DNA of 64,000 nt from Phallusia mammillata (GCA_003260075.1 QLIY01000436.1:52989-116988), one strand, 5' to 3'; numbered from the stretch's first letter, positions 22,401-34,560 are shown. Translations and numbers: made by a program. Notes: generated by a model not told the origin, from the letters alone.

Positions 22401-25400
22401 TTGGCCAATGCAAATTTAGGAACAGTAATACCATATTATTTAACCTACTTGGATTCTTGCAATCTTCTCCCTTTCCTTTTCTTGTTCTTCACTTTTCTGC
22501 TTCTTTAATGCCTCCTGCTCTTCATTCCTTTTTTGCTCCTCAGCATTTTTTGTTTGTTTTTCTTTGTGGAACTTGGCATTGCGCTCAGCACGGTCACGAG
22601 CGATTTCATCTCTCACCTTCTGCAAGGCCTCCCTATAAAAAAGGTAATTTAACCAATTTTTAAGGACTTACATACCATTGTAAGGGCTTAAGATAGTTAA
22701 CAGGAATTTGAGTGCAGATTTAAAGTTTGTTTCAGTCTACAACGGTAAGAATGATAAAAAGACAAAAAAACTGCTCCATGTTACGGTAAGGTGACAACAC
22801 CTTTACAATTAACACAGAACAGTTTCATCAGATTTTACACAGTATTTTTCCTAGCAGTTTGATTTATTCCTACTTTTCCTTTAACTTGTCCTTCCTTCTT
22901 TCTTCAAGTTCCTTCTTCATTTTGATATCTTTTTGTTGGTCACGCATGTCCTGCACAGCTTTTCCAATCTGTCGCCGTTCAATTTCCCTTTTTCTTTCAC
23001 CCTAAAAGTGCAAAGTTTTTGAATTAAATTACATAAAAGTTTGGAACACTATATACGGATCTATTCATAAGTTTAATATTGCAAACAATGGCCTAAATAG
23101 ACATAAAAAGCGACATGCTTTATATTTCAAAAGTTTCGGCACATGTTTATGCCATGTGGCCTTCATATTACTGATGATGTCATGAGCATTTGCCGAAACG
23201 TTTGAAATATAAAGCATGGCGCTTTTTACGGCAATTCGGACCAGTATTTTCACCATTAAACATGCAACTTTGTTTTTCAACAAATAATACTGCAAATAAA
23301 AAGGCTATATTAAAGTTCACCTCTTCAAACTCTTTAGCTTTTTGAAGGCGACGCTCATTTATTTTTTCCTGCAACATCTCTGCTTGTTTCTTTCTGTCCA
23401 CATCTGTTGTGCCACCACTGCTACTAGTGCTGTACATAATAAGCAATGCAAAATTGATGTATCTTTATGTTTTCAGAAAATAACAAAACTTACCTCGGAG
23501 ATTCTTGTGAGGAACTACTCTGTGTTAAAGGTTCGTCTTCATCAGAAAAACCTAGAAACAGGTTTTAACAGAATTATTTGTGATATGTTAAGTTTTAGTT
23601 AAAAGTGGGCACTTGCAGTTTATTTAACCCAGTAAATTTAAAAAACAAAAAAATGATGTACGCACTTACCCCCATTGGTTGCAGCTGGCTTGGTAGTAGC
23701 TTGTGTTTGTGTATTTAAAGTAGTTTTCTTGCACGATTTCTGTTAATACATAAGCATATTTTACAATGAGGAAGCACACCTGATCTTAAGAAAAGCTAAA
23801 GGGTATTTGTGATTTGGCACAGCACATACATGGAATAACTAGAAGAGTGGCTTTCTGATATACTTCCATTTTATATATTCTATACGATATTTACCAATTT
23901 ACTATACACATCATTTGATCTACACATATGATTGTTTTTGTAAACAAAAACTAATGGGTCCCCACACGCNNNNNNNNNNNNNNNNNNNNNNNNNNNNNNN
24001 NNNNNNNNNNNNNNNNNNNNNNNNNNNNNNNNNNNNNNNNNNNNNNNNNNNNNNNNNNNNNNNNNNNNNNNNNNNNNNNNNNNNNNNNNNNNNNNNNNNN
24101 NNNNNNNNNNNNNNNNNNNNNNNNNNNNNNNNNNNNNNNNNNNNNNNNNNNNNNNNNNNNNNNNNNNNNNNNNNNNNNNNNNNNNNNNNNNNNNNNNNNN
24201 NNNNNNNNNNNNNNNNNNNNNNNNNNNNNNNNNNNNNNNNNNNNNNNNNNNNNNNNNNNNNNNNNNNNNNNNNNNNNNNNNNNNNNNNNNNNNNNNNNNN
24301 NNNNNNNNNNNNNNNNNNNNNNNNNNNNNNNNNNNNNNNNNNNNNNNNNNNNNNNNNNNNNNNNNNNNNNNNNNNNNNNNNNNNNNNNNNNNNNNNNNNN
24401 NNNNNNNNNNNNNNNNNNNNNNNNNNNNNNNNNNNNNNNNNNNNNNNNNNNNNNNNNNNNNNNNNNNNNNNNNNNNNNNNNNNNNNNNNNNNNNNNNNNN
24501 NNNNNNNNNNNNNNNNNNNNNNNNNNNNNNNNNNNNNNNNNNNNNNNNNNNNNNNNNNNNNNNNNNNNNNNNNNNNNNNNNNNNNNNNNNNNNNNNNNNN
24601 NNNNNNNNNNNNNNACGTTTTGGGGGGCTGTGGGTGAACCGAGGGATCAAACGGGGTCAAAATTCACATGGACCATCTTTAGACCAATATCTGTAATGTG
24701 TGTAAATTTGAAAAAGTTTGAACCATTCTTTCTTGACCAAAACGTGGGAACAAATCTGCGTTAGAAAGAAAAAAAGAAAAAATATATAGACAAAAACAAT
24801 ATGTGTCCCCTTCAGGGAAGGGGACCCATAATAAGCACAAAAAACATTTTTTGGAGCTGGCTTGGTGCCACTTATAAACAGCACAATCAAAAAGAAATCT
24901 CTGAAGCAAAGCATTGCATTTTGCTGTATTAATTTATTATCCATCTTGTCTCATTTCAAGCATGGTGTTTGCATGTCAACATTGGTCTGTTTTAGTTGTT
25001 TGAAAGGTAATAGGTTTCCACTATAACTAGAATGGTGGCTTTCTGATATACTTCCATTTTATATATTCTATATGATATTTACCAATTTACTATACACATC
25101 ATTTGATCTACACATATGATTGTTTTTGTAAACAAAAACTAATGGGTCCCCACACGCGTGTTTGTGCGGATTTACGGTAAACAAATGTTGCGGTGATTTA
25201 TAGATTTTTAAGGACAAATTTTTAGAAAGCATTAACCCAACAATAAAAATTTTTGTCCGTATTCTTTTTGCACTATTATTGTCATATAATTACAAAAACA
25301 TTAAAAAAGAACGAAACAAATACTTTCAATTTAATCTCTTGCTTAGACCCAGATATTGTCGTCCAAGGTCGGGTTTTAAACACAATTTTTTTCTAGAAAG

Positions 25401-27046
25401 CTGTAACAGTTGTGTTACAGACANAAAAACATTTATCTTGCAAAAATGTCAAGTTTATTTTTTCATCCTTATTTTGATTAACAAAGTTTTGCTTGACATA
25501 TACGAAACCGAAGCACGCTTATTAGGTTTAAATCACGTCATAGGTGTGAAACCTTGAAATTGAAATTTGTGAGTAATAACTTAATAAAACGAAATAGCAG
25601 TGCTGTGTAAAACAGCTGATTTCTAATCACCGAAACGACGTCTCGTAAAACGCCTGTCCGACGTCAGGCTGAGCGCTAAGAAAAAATACGGACAAAAACA
25701 AGAAAAATACGGACAAAAACAATATGTGTCCCATAATTAAACTAACACAAATGTATTATATTTACCTCAAATGCAGCATTGATTTTTTCTTTAATTTCAC
25801 GAGCACTGACACTTCCAGCGATAATCTCTACAGGTATCCCATCACCTCCGATTAAAAAGGTTACAGGTACTATTACAACAGGGTCTATAAGCAGTATGCT
25901 AAGTTAAGGGCAAAATCAGAAGAAGAAAAACTTGTTATAAAACAACACATACAAATATGACAAACTTTGATATGTATATAGGTTTTACAATCAAAAGGAT
26001 ACAAAGTTCAGCAAACTGTGTGAATTCCGTGCTGTAGGAAAAAAGATTTTGTATTGAGGTTAATTTGGTACTTGTGCAAAACTTTTGAGGTTAGTTATAT
26101 TGTCACTTATTAAGAAAAAACATGCTTTTGCAAAATGCTTAAAAACACAAACGAATAGGATTATTATTACCTTTCATTTTCCAGTTTGATACAAACACAT
26201 TTTTCTTTGCATACTGCTGATACACCCTCTTCTTCCCAAAGAGTGTTCATTTCTTTGGAATCATCATCTTTGCCTAAGAATAAACAAATATCACACAAAT
26301 TGATAACAGTTACATTACATATATCTAATCCACACTATGCATATATTTTAAAACTAGTAGCTATCTGATAATTTGACAGATTATTCTGGGATTTTTAGCA
26401 TTCCAGCACATATTTTTAATTTTAACATTGATTGGGTGACACTAAAACACTGAATGGGCGGGACGGGCGGGAGATGGCGGGGCGTCGTGAAAACCGCTGA
26501 ATATCGGGGTAAATTGCTGACGGTTAGTGCTATTAAGGTTGGGATAAGGTTTTATAATAGAAAATCATCAAAAATAATTCCCCCGGATACATTCCACGAC
26601 CGAGGGAAACATTCAGCGGCCGAGGGAGACTTCCCGCCCAAGCATTTTAGCTGAATGTTAGGAAACAGCTGAATAAGTTTTAGGCAGGGACATTTTTTGA
26701 TTCATATACTATGAAACCTATATCAACCCTAATAGCACTAACCGTCAGCAATTTACCCGATATTTAGCGGTTTTCGCGACGTCCCGCCCATTCAGCGTTT
26801 TAGTGTCACCCGCGTTTTAGTGTCACCCCATTGATCAACATGAACAGTTGAACACCCAACGCCTCTTATAAACATTTATTCAAACATCTGTTGTTAAAGA
26901 CGCTTAAGCCTTTGCTTAGTAAGTACCTGTAGGTACAAGAACATGGTCTTATTATTATTCTTACCGTTAATGTAGACTAAAAACAACTTTGAATCTGCAC
27001 GCGAAGCGTTGATTGCTTGTGGTATTCCACCATCAAACCAAGCCAT
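13424..27046 (-). CDS. ubxn4: UBX domain-containing protein 4 (erasin), complete
   Basis: Twelve minus-strand coding exons join in perfect phase to 476 residues (human about 508): 27046-26965, 26273-26171, 26031-26003, 25884-25766, 23739-23670, 23551-23494, 23429-23321, 23001-22874, 22632-22449, 15406-15170, 14381-14215, 13568-13424. Exons 1-4 encode the thioredoxin-like N-terminal domain (MAWFDGGIPQAI). Exons 7-9 encode a charged coiled coil. Exon 10 is the UBX domain (FRLPHGSAFTRHYPRETL). Exon 11 carries the membrane hairpin (FLLVLLLLPVNILTGLW), and exon 12 ends in the conserved TWNGNSTQQM. UBXN4 is an ER-membrane p97/VCP adaptor that promotes ER-associated degradation. Intron 9 is 7 kb and hosts a transposase gene. 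The intron between exons 4 and 5 contains a 645-base assembly gap, but no coding exon appears to be lost because phases agree. The start is the first ATG and matches the family. Confidence 0.95.
13560..13710 (+). mobile_element. Second tRNA-like SINE fragment
   Basis: CCTGACCCATATGCAG, a short T/A stretch and a B-box-like GGTTCGACACC (about 13663-13712) resemble the minus-strand element at 1916-2108 in the same order. The 5' limit is not certain, and it abuts or overlaps the acceptor of the last UBXN4 exon. No clear target-site duplication was found. Confidence 0.5.
16341..17873 (-). mobile_element. Intact pogo/Tigger-like transposase (CENP-B/jerky type)
   Basis: A 510-codon uninterrupted frame. 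Residues about 9-75 form a CENP-B-type N-terminal helix-turn-helix (KMPTKRKRHELTLKDKVKVI...VSQSQVSRL). A second DNA-binding domain follows (LRKKAKDFALLLG...SMSWVTRWRERH). Then comes a DDE_1 catalytic region: NCDETGI (first Asp), LLLDSCFAH (second Asp) and PLDQGI (third Asp). All three acidic positions are present and there is no stop or frameshift, so the copy may be young or host-adopted. No matching terminal inverted repeats were located with confidence. It lies in the same orientation as the host gene UBXN4, in its largest intron. The alternative is a domesticated Tigger-derived gene. Confidence 0.9.
20939..21124. mobile_element. hAT-type MITE with perfect 8-bp TSD
   Basis: The ends CAGTAGTTCTCAAACT and AGTTTGAGAACCAATG are imperfect inverted repeats. 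The 8-bp sequence GCATAGCC flanks both (20931-20938 and 21125-21132). The 186-bp interior is non-coding. Confidence 0.85.
23109..23226. repeat. Palindromic element with CTGATGA...CGAAACG core
   Basis: AGCGACATGCTTTATATTTC at the left pairs with GAAATATAAAGCATGGCGCT at the right, forming a long hairpin in a UBXN4 intron. The right arm contains CTGATGA, 17 bases, then GAAACG. A related non-palindromic copy lies at about 53436-53610. Probably a retroelement end. Confidence 0.55.
23835..25157. repeat. 135-bp direct duplication bracketing an N gap
   Basis: The sequence at about 23835-23969 recurs at about 25024-25157 with a few mismatches. The first copy ends at the first N of the gap and the second continues into unique sequence. 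Everything between may be a redundant contig end or an alternative haplotype. Confidence 0.8.
23970..24614. other. Assembly gap (645 N)
   Basis: An unbroken run of N inside a UBXN4 intron. Single ambiguous bases also occur at 2108 and 25424. Confidence 0.99.
26433..26829. mobile_element. Foldback MITE with about 110-bp inverted arms
   Basis: The left end (TGGGTGACACTAAAAC) and right end (GTTTTAGTGTCACCCCA) are inverted repeats. The arms continue inward through GAATGGGCGGGACG, AAAACCGCTGAATAT and CTGACGGTTAGTGCTATT. The terminal 16 bp is duplicated at the right edge. The flanks share TTGAT. The element lies in UBXN4 intron 1. Confidence 0.8.
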
Positions 27047-29289
27047 TTTGCAAACCAAACGGTTCACTCACTAACAATATTCAAACGCCTTTCACAATTC
27101 ACAACACTGACAACAAATCTCAATTAATAGTTAAAAGTTAACCTCAAGCTCAACACATCAGTAGTCAGCAGCAGACAAGTCAGCACGCGAAATTGATGAT
27201 GCTGCACCAAATTCGTTTGTTACGTATACTTTTCAGCACAACAAATTTCTTACAATATTGTTGTTTTTCGTCAATCGTGTTGCAAATGTTCTAATGCTTT
27301 TTGTACATTTAGATTATAAAACGAATCTGAATTTGGAAGAACAATTTCCACAAAAGGATTCACTATTCTCTTCAATGGCACAGACAGCGCTAAATTACGT
27401 ACACTTAAAAATGTTTGATTGTGACAACGTAAATATGACTTTGTACAAAAATGCTCAGTCACGGTATCGTTTTTAATCACGTACGGCATAAAAGTTAAAG
27501 TTTGCTGTATTAAAGAGGCAACATTAAGATCAAAAAATTGTTACGTACGTGTCATATTGCGGCGAAGTTAATATCAACCCAATATTTAGTTGTATTATTG
27601 AAAATGCAGCAAAATATTGTGTTGCGCACGAACCAAGTGAACCATGTTTAATTAAAAAAGTTTCATGTGTCTATTCCTTCGTCCCATTGAAACAATATCC
27701 GCTTTTAGTTTTCTGCGAAACGCGTATGAGTAACTTGTGCGTGGATAGAAATTAAAGGCTGTCCTTATCACGTAGACAAGCAAGCCTTGCAAGGAGAAAT
27801 GGTCGCTGACTCGATAATCACATATTTTAAACAAAATCTTAGTACACAAAGGGAATTTTAGGTAAAAAAACAATTACTGAATATTAACAAATTATTATGA
27901 AACAAAGCAGGCATGTTATGAAGAGGAAAATAACAACTACAGAACCATAAACAAACATCATCCTTGTGACGTCACGATACGGACTGTTAACTTTCTGACG
28001 TCATAAAAACATAAAGAGGGTTCAACTTGGTCGCATTCGACGATGTTTGCCGCCGGGGTAGCTTATGTAAAGTTTATCAGGTACAACAGCCGTTTGATCT
28101 GCGCGCCAAATATGGTATGTTTTTCGGTTGTTTGCGAAACGCACAGAGTGACCGGATGTTGTGATATTTCCCGGAATGATTTGTGGTTTGCTCTTTTTCC
28201 GGAAGTTTAGTCTTGTTGAAAATCTCTGCACTGGGATTCTATTTACCGTACATTTTTCATGCGTCCGTAAACTCCGTATTATACATAAAAGGCAGAAAGT
28301 GAAGACTGGGGTGTGAATACTTTTTCGATTTGTGTGTTTTTGAATTGTTTCGTTTATTGTTTTTGTAAGTTTGTTGCACTGGGAAGGTAAAAAGGTAGCT
28401 TTTGATTGCTTTCAAAGTGCAATTCTTCTATATATCTTATAAATTTGCTGACATGCAGTGGTGATGTTTCTGTACTTTGGAATTATATTCACTTATTGTT
28501 TAAAAATGTAAAATATATAGAAGCAGCTGCAAGTAGAAGATTGTAAAATATATACTTGTTTATTGTGTAAAAGATTACCAGTTGTTAAATTGGGATAAGT
28601 TGTTTAAATTATGACCAGATAAACAAAAGCTTCAATGATTGACTGTGTTTTCCTTTTTTGTAACCATTTTAAACAAAAGTTTATGTATTGCTGTAAAAGC
28701 TTTACATAATGTGTTGTGTACCGACAGGAAAATGTCATGTTGTGGCCTAAAACATTGTTGACCTTCTAATGCCTGACATCATGGTTTCCTGTTCATTGAA
28801 CTGCTAGAAGAGTGTGTACTTATGTGCCATTGATAAGTGCGTGTTGCGTTTAAATGATTTTTAAACTATGAATTTCTTTTTCGTAAGTCATAAACAAAGA
28901 GTGAGATAAACTACTATAGCTGAAAAGAGATAAACTACTATAAATTTAATTACATACCATTGACGTTAAAGTTGGTAAAGCAATAAACCGAATTTGAACA
29001 CGATTTAAAGAAATAATTTAAGTGTTTTTAGTTAATCATTATTTGTGTTTTCAGAAATTCTATTTTGTCGTACTCTGAATCCCAAACAAATTATCTCCCA
29101 TAAAATATAAATAAAAATGCTTAGATTAATTGCTTACAAATTGGAAGTGCAATTAACCCAATTTTATCTACATATGACTGCAAGTTTAAGTGACTTTATT
29201 TGTAACTATTGTCAATGTGTTGTAGAGCAACCAGGTCTGTTTCCCAGTGATAAGAATTTGTGTGCGTTGCCAAGTGCCAAAAATCAAAC
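27047..29289. other. Intergenic region between divergent UBXN4 and tropomodulin
   Basis: The two genes start away from each other. No coding exon was recognised. A minus-strand open frame at 28022-28231 (69 codons) has no recognisable similarity. Untranslated first exons of either gene probably lie here. Confidence 0.5.
27967..28003. promoter_or_regulatory. Paired CRE-like sites
   Basis: Two perfect palindromes TGACGTCA occur at 27967-27974 and 27996-28003, 29 bp apart, between the divergent UBXN4 and tropomodulin genes. This is the consensus for CREB/ATF-family binding. Function is inferred. Confidence 0.4.
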
Positions 29290-32200
29290 ATGTCGGATTT
29301 ATTTGATGCCATGCAACAGGATCATGATAAATATTTGAAATTAGATGAAGATGAGATTTTAAACCAACTAACTGCAGAGGAGTTGGAACAACTAACTTTG
29401 GATTTGGAAGATTTGGATCCAGATGTAGGTTTTGCTATTTTTAATTTTGTTACTTAAAGAAAGCAATAAAATTGTAACATGAAGGCCGAACTTTTTAGTT
29501 AGCTGGTAATTCGCACCATATTGATAGGGTTGCCATCAACATAGACAATAAAATAAGGACAACCAAAAAATTAATTTTTCAAACGAAACAAACATTTTTG
29601 AACAAATCTTTGCATTAATACAAACCATGCCATATTTTTTCATGTGTTCTTTTTAAAGTCAGAAACGAGGACATTTCTTAAGAAAAGGACAATATTTTTT
29701 TTAAGACCCTGATCTTCAAAATAAGGACAAATCTTAGAAATAAGGACAGTATGGCAACCCTGTTTATATGAATAAGAATCGAAAAGAATTTAAATAGTTA
29801 GGAAGTTGCAATAAAGAACATTTGCATACAATATCCAGTCTAAGGACATTGCTTTGAAGTGACCTAAGCCAGGGCAATGCAGCTCCTTAATTTAACTACA
29901 TTATTTGCAGAAGAGTACATCTCTTTGTACTAAAATGTTTAATGTCTTGCAACACAATAAAACACTACAATACAATGCTCAGCAATGAATAAATACAAAT
30001 TATGAAGTGAAAATATTGAGATGTATATCAATTTGGTCAGCACTTGAACAACACCAATAAATAGTGTTACAGCAATTACAGAATGTACTTAAGTACTTAA
30101 AGGTTTCAATATATCAGAATAGTGTGTCATTAAGTGCCCCTTATTATTAGAAACAAGCCCACATCATTGGCAGTGGGTTGTTGTGATTCAATTACCCTGA
30201 AGTTTCTAGGGCGCTAATTTCCCGCTCCTGGAAAACTTATCAGATAACAAAATGGACTTGACCTGTGCAATTAGAACTGCAATGTGACACTTCTGTATGT
30301 GTATGGTTTTAAACACCCAAATTGTCTTTTGAATGCATATGATAATGAATGGTGTTATTTTTAGAACCAACTTTTGCCAGCTGGTCACAGACAGAAAGAT
30401 CAAACAAAGAAAGATCCCACAGGCCCATTAGACCGTGAAAAACTTTTGGAATACATTGAGGACGAGGTTAGTTACCATGTTTTGTTTTTTGAACCATCCA
30501 GCCTTACCATATCTGGCATTCAACCATTCAACAAAACTAATAAATTCTTGTAGCTGTACTAACCTGGCATTACAGACAGGGTAATGTCACATATGGTACT
30601 GTACAAGATTTTCATAGAAAAAATGAAAATATTTTTTGCTGTTCATAAGTTACCTTTACATGATTACCATAGGCCGGGGGGGGGGGCCTGGCATTACAGA
30701 CAGGGTAATGTCACATATGGAACTGTACAAGATTTTCATAGAAAAAATGACAATATTTTTTGCTGTTCATAAGTTACCTTTACATGATTACCATAGGCCC
30801 AAATAAACTGGCAGCACTTTATGCCACAGTAGGTGTGCATTTAATCACTGAATAAACCCTATTTTGTCGTATATTAACCAATACTTTTTTCAGGCCAAAA
30901 AGCTTGAAGATGAAGAAGAATTTGTTCCTTACAAACCAGGTTTAAAAAGAGGAAAGGTTTTTGAGGCACCGAAAAAAGTTGAATCTGCTTTACCATCTGC
31001 AAATCTTGATCCTGAACTGGAAGACTGTTTAAACAATGCGACAGAAGCTGAACTTACCGATATAGCTGGTAAGTGCTGCATTGTTTATTTGCTGCTTATT
31101 CAGAGTGGGTGTAAACTAACATAGACATAAATGTACAAAACACACATGAAACATATTTAACAGCACATTAAAAATAAACATAAGCTAGTCATGTTCATGA
31201 CTGTTAACAAGCAAAACATTTTGTCCAATTGAATTTTGGGCTTTTGGTTGTATTTGAACAAAATTATACTTAAGTGTGCCAGATCAATGAAAGCATCATA
31301 AATCTGCTATATATATCATGTAACAAGTGTTTACCAATTATTGTCCTATTTTATGTTCCAAAGTTTTAATTGTGATTCATTTAATACTGAATAATTAATT
31401 GGATAAAATTAGCAGAAAGTATGTTTTTAGTCTTCAGCAGTGCCAATGATCTATCATGAAATTTTTTTTTTAATAGCTATCCTTGGCATGCATACTTTGA
31501 TGAACAACGACCAGTTCTACAGCTCACTGGAAGGATCTGATATTGCCAACAAAACCGGTTTCAGCAGTATGACAAAATGTGAACTTAAGGTAATTTTTAG
31601 AAATTTTAATGCTATACTTATCTTTAGAACTGTCCTAAATTGACCTATTCAAAGTGAAAGACCAACTACTTGCATAGCCTAAGGCAACAAAACAATTGGG
31701 GGAAAGGGGATAACCAATTTAGCGCTATTAAATGACGTGTTTCTACATGCCCATCAGCTTCTCAGGACTGTTTAATATATTGAAGTTTCATTTTATAGGT
31801 CACACAAGTAAATGAGCCTCCCAACCCTACTGATGTTGAAGAGGGGGGGGGGAGGGAAATGGGATAACCAATTTAGCGCTATTAAATGACGTGTCTCTAC
31901 ATGCCCATCAGATTCTTAGTGCTGTTCAATACATAGAAGTTTCATTTAATAGGTCACACAAGTAAATGAGCCTCCCAACCCTACTGATGTTGAAGACACT
32001 TTACGACGAATTTCTGAAGATGATTCTACTTTGACCAAAGTCAACTTGAACAACATTAAAGTAAGAAAACAGTAACTTAAAAGTGGTTGTCTGCAAATTC
32101 CTATGCCTAAAAATATCTTCATTACCTTTAAGTTATGCAAAACTTTATGCAAATATAAATTTATTTTTTTATTGTGTATTTAAAAAAAGGCCTCAGAGTA

Positions 32201-33708
32201 CTTTGATGTGCCGAATATTTATTTTGCCTAGTCATCAATTTTAAAAATTGGTTTTGACTGAATAATTTATTGCATAACTATTGTAGTTTTTACACTATTA
32301 TCTTTTGTCCACTCCAGACCGAAGATAAGTTATTCAATACCAAATATTCGGTTTTGGTCCAAACCTAATTGAGCTGATTCAGTGAATCACTAATCAAAAC
32401 CCTTATCATTTTCATTACATACTGATATAAAGTATGACTAATGCATTGCAGAACATACCTATCCATACCTTGAAGGATTATGCAGAGCAGATGAAAGTGA
32501 ACACAAATGTTACAACACTATCCCTGTCCAACACTCGGACAAATGACTCAGTTGCATTTGCAATTGCTGACATGTTAAAGGTTGGTTGCTAACATTTATC
32601 AGCTAAAATATGTTAATGAGAGGAATATTTAACAAAAAAGGTTAAATATGTTTGGTAGTTAACTTGTAAATTTCTGTTGTAAATATATATATTTTGCTCC
32701 TATATGCTTGTACACCCATTCCACTGCTTAAGGCTTTGAACTATTCTACAGAGGTTGTAACTGAAGCACTTTGTGGTTACAGATTAACAGAACACTTAAA
32801 GTGCTTAACATGGAAAGCAACTTTATGACTGGTGATGGCATTCTTGCAATACTGGAAGCCTTGGTGGAAAATGATGTACTTGAGGAGCTTAGAATTGACA
32901 ACCAACGATCTCAGTTTGGCAACAAGGTGTTTTTTTTGTTTTCTTTTAAAGTTTACAAGATATGGGTCTGTCATGTGGTTTAATGTGCTGTATTAAATTT
33001 GGTCTTGCAGCTAAAAATGAACTATTTTATGATATAAAACTTACAGTAAAGCTACAGGAAATGGATGTGTATAATGTAATGTTTAAAATTTAAAAACAAC
33101 ATTGGCACTATGTTAAAAATGTATACCAGTATAATTAAGGGTGGCTGGGTGGGTAAGTACTATTGCCTAGAAAGATTCATCATTTTTAGGGTAGTGAGCA
33201 GCTTTAATGGCAACATTATCAAATGAGACAGCATGTATGAATAGCAGAATGGACATTATCACTTGCATTATTCTGTTATATTCAGGTTGAAAAAGAGATG
33301 ACGGCAATCCTCGAGCAAAACACCACCCTTAAGAAACTGGGCTACCATTTCAATTTGCAAGGTCCCCGTTCACGCGTCGCTGATTTTATCATGCGAAACA
33401 ATGACCTGAAACGACGTACTCGAGTCGATTACAACGGGGGGGGGGTGGCAACATTATCAAATGAGACAGCATGTATAGAAGAATGGACATAATCACTTGC
33501 ATTGTTCTTTTACTTTCAGGTTGAAAAAGAGATGACGGCAATCCTCGAGCAAAATACCACCCTTAAGAAACTCGGCTACCATTTCAATTTGCAAGGTCCC
33601 CGTTCACGCGTCGCTGATTTCATCATGCGAAACAATGACCTGAAACGACGTACTCGAGTCGATTACAACCCTTCAAGCGTTGTTTCTAAAACCTACACAA
33701 AGAAGTAG
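29290..33708 (+). CDS. tmod: Tropomodulin
   Basis: Eight plus-strand exons in phase give about 364 residues: 29290-29424, 30365-30466, 30894-31068, 31477-31589, 31953-32060, 32452-32580, 32783-32926, 33520-33708. The N-terminus ([19 protein letters not shown]) is the tropomyosin-binding helix. Exons 3-4 contain [10 protein letters not shown] and ILGMHTLM. Exons 5-8 form the leucine-rich repeat cap ([36 protein letters not shown]). Tropomodulin caps actin pointed ends with tropomyosin. It has the usual length (about 350-360) and lacks the proline-rich and WH2 extension of leiomodins. Exon 5 is preceded by a truncated copy (31799-31842). The last exon appears three times (33286-33435 truncated, 33520-33708, 34245-34433), each extra copy ending or starting at a poly-G run. 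Confidence 0.95.
29526..29760. mobile_element. Small inverted-repeat MITE
   Basis: AGGGTTGCCATC at the left and TATGGCAACCC at the right are inverted. The interior is rich in ATAAGGACAA repeats. It lies in tropomodulin intron 1. No confident target-site duplication. Confidence 0.6.
30563..30799. repeat. 113-bp duplication joined by 11 G
   Basis: 30563-30675 and 30687-30799 are the same sequence with two substitutions (GGTACTG/GGAACTG and AATGAAA/AATGACA), separated only by poly-G. It lies in tropomodulin intron 2. The roughly 2 percent divergence is what two alleles would show. Confidence 0.9.
31704..31998. repeat. Duplication including 5' half of tropomodulin exon 5, joined by poly-G
   Basis: The intron end and first 44 bases of exon 5 (to 31842) are followed by a G run at 31843-31852. 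The same intron end and the full exon then begin again at about 31859. Confidence 0.9.
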
Positions 33709-34560
33709 ACTGGAAGAAACTAAACTTTACACTACTTGCACTACAACTTTTATTGGTCCGGAATCTGCTGTTTGGTTTTGCAGGAGTTTGCATGGGTATC
33801 CTTATGCACCTGCACGTTTTCAGTTTAAGCTGCAGTTTTTGTATCACTTTGGTTTTGGGGGGGGGGTCTTGAGGAGCTTAGAATTGACAACCAAAGATCT
33901 CAGTTTGGCAACAAGGTGTGCTTTTTTCTTTTCTTTAAAGTTTACAAGATACGAGTCTGTCGTGTGGTTTAATGTGCTGTATTACATTTCAGTCCTGTAC
34001 CTAAAAATGAACTATTTTATGATATAAAACTTGAGGCAAAGCTACAGGAAATGGCTGTGTATAATGTTCTGTTTAAAATTTAAAAACGATATTGGCTCAA
34101 TGTTAAAAATGCATACCATAAATTAAAAGTAATATTGGCGGGAAAGATTAATCATTTTGAGCAGCTTTAATGGCAACATTATCAAATGAGACAGCATGTA
34201 TAGAAGAATGGACATAATCACTTGCATTGTTCTTTTACTTTCAGGTTGAAAAAGAGATGACGGCAATCCTCGAGCAAAATACCACCCTTAAGAAACTCGG
34301 CTACCATTTCAATTTGCAAGGTCCCCGTTCACGCGTCGCTGATTTCATCATGCGAAACAATGACCTGAAACGACGTACTCGAGTCGATTACAACCCTTCA
34401 AGCGTTGTTTCTAAAACCTACACAAAGAAGTAGACTGGAAGAAACTAAACTTTACACTACAACTTTTATTGGTCCGGAATCTGCTGTTTGTTTTTGCAGG
34501 AGTTTGCATGGGTATCCTTATGCGCCTGCACGTTTTCAGTTTAAGCTGCAGTTTTTGTAT
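32783..34560. repeat. Near-identical copies of tropomodulin exons 7-8, poly-G joined
   Basis: Exon 8 at 33286 breaks into a G run at 33436-33445, after which intron end and exon 8 restart. The 3' UTR then breaks at a G run at 33857-33866 into the middle of a second exon 7, intron and third exon 8. The copies differ by scattered substitutions only. Confidence 0.9.

Larger units (their letters stand above)
15407..22448. other. UBXN4 intron 9, transposon-rich
   Basis: This 7-kb intron carries the transposase gene at 16341-17873, a hAT-type MITE at 20939-21124, and several relics with GATTATCCGGATT-like motifs (19.58-19.70, 21.55-21.60, 22.21 kb) that resemble pogo/Tigger terminal sequence. Three related blocks with GTGCAATTGGT or GTGCAGATCGGT occur near 19.29, 21.34 and 21.79 kb. 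No exon was seen. Confidence 0.6.

Noticed and set aside
23880..24660. Long open frames over the N block
   Set aside because: They consist of unknown bases only.
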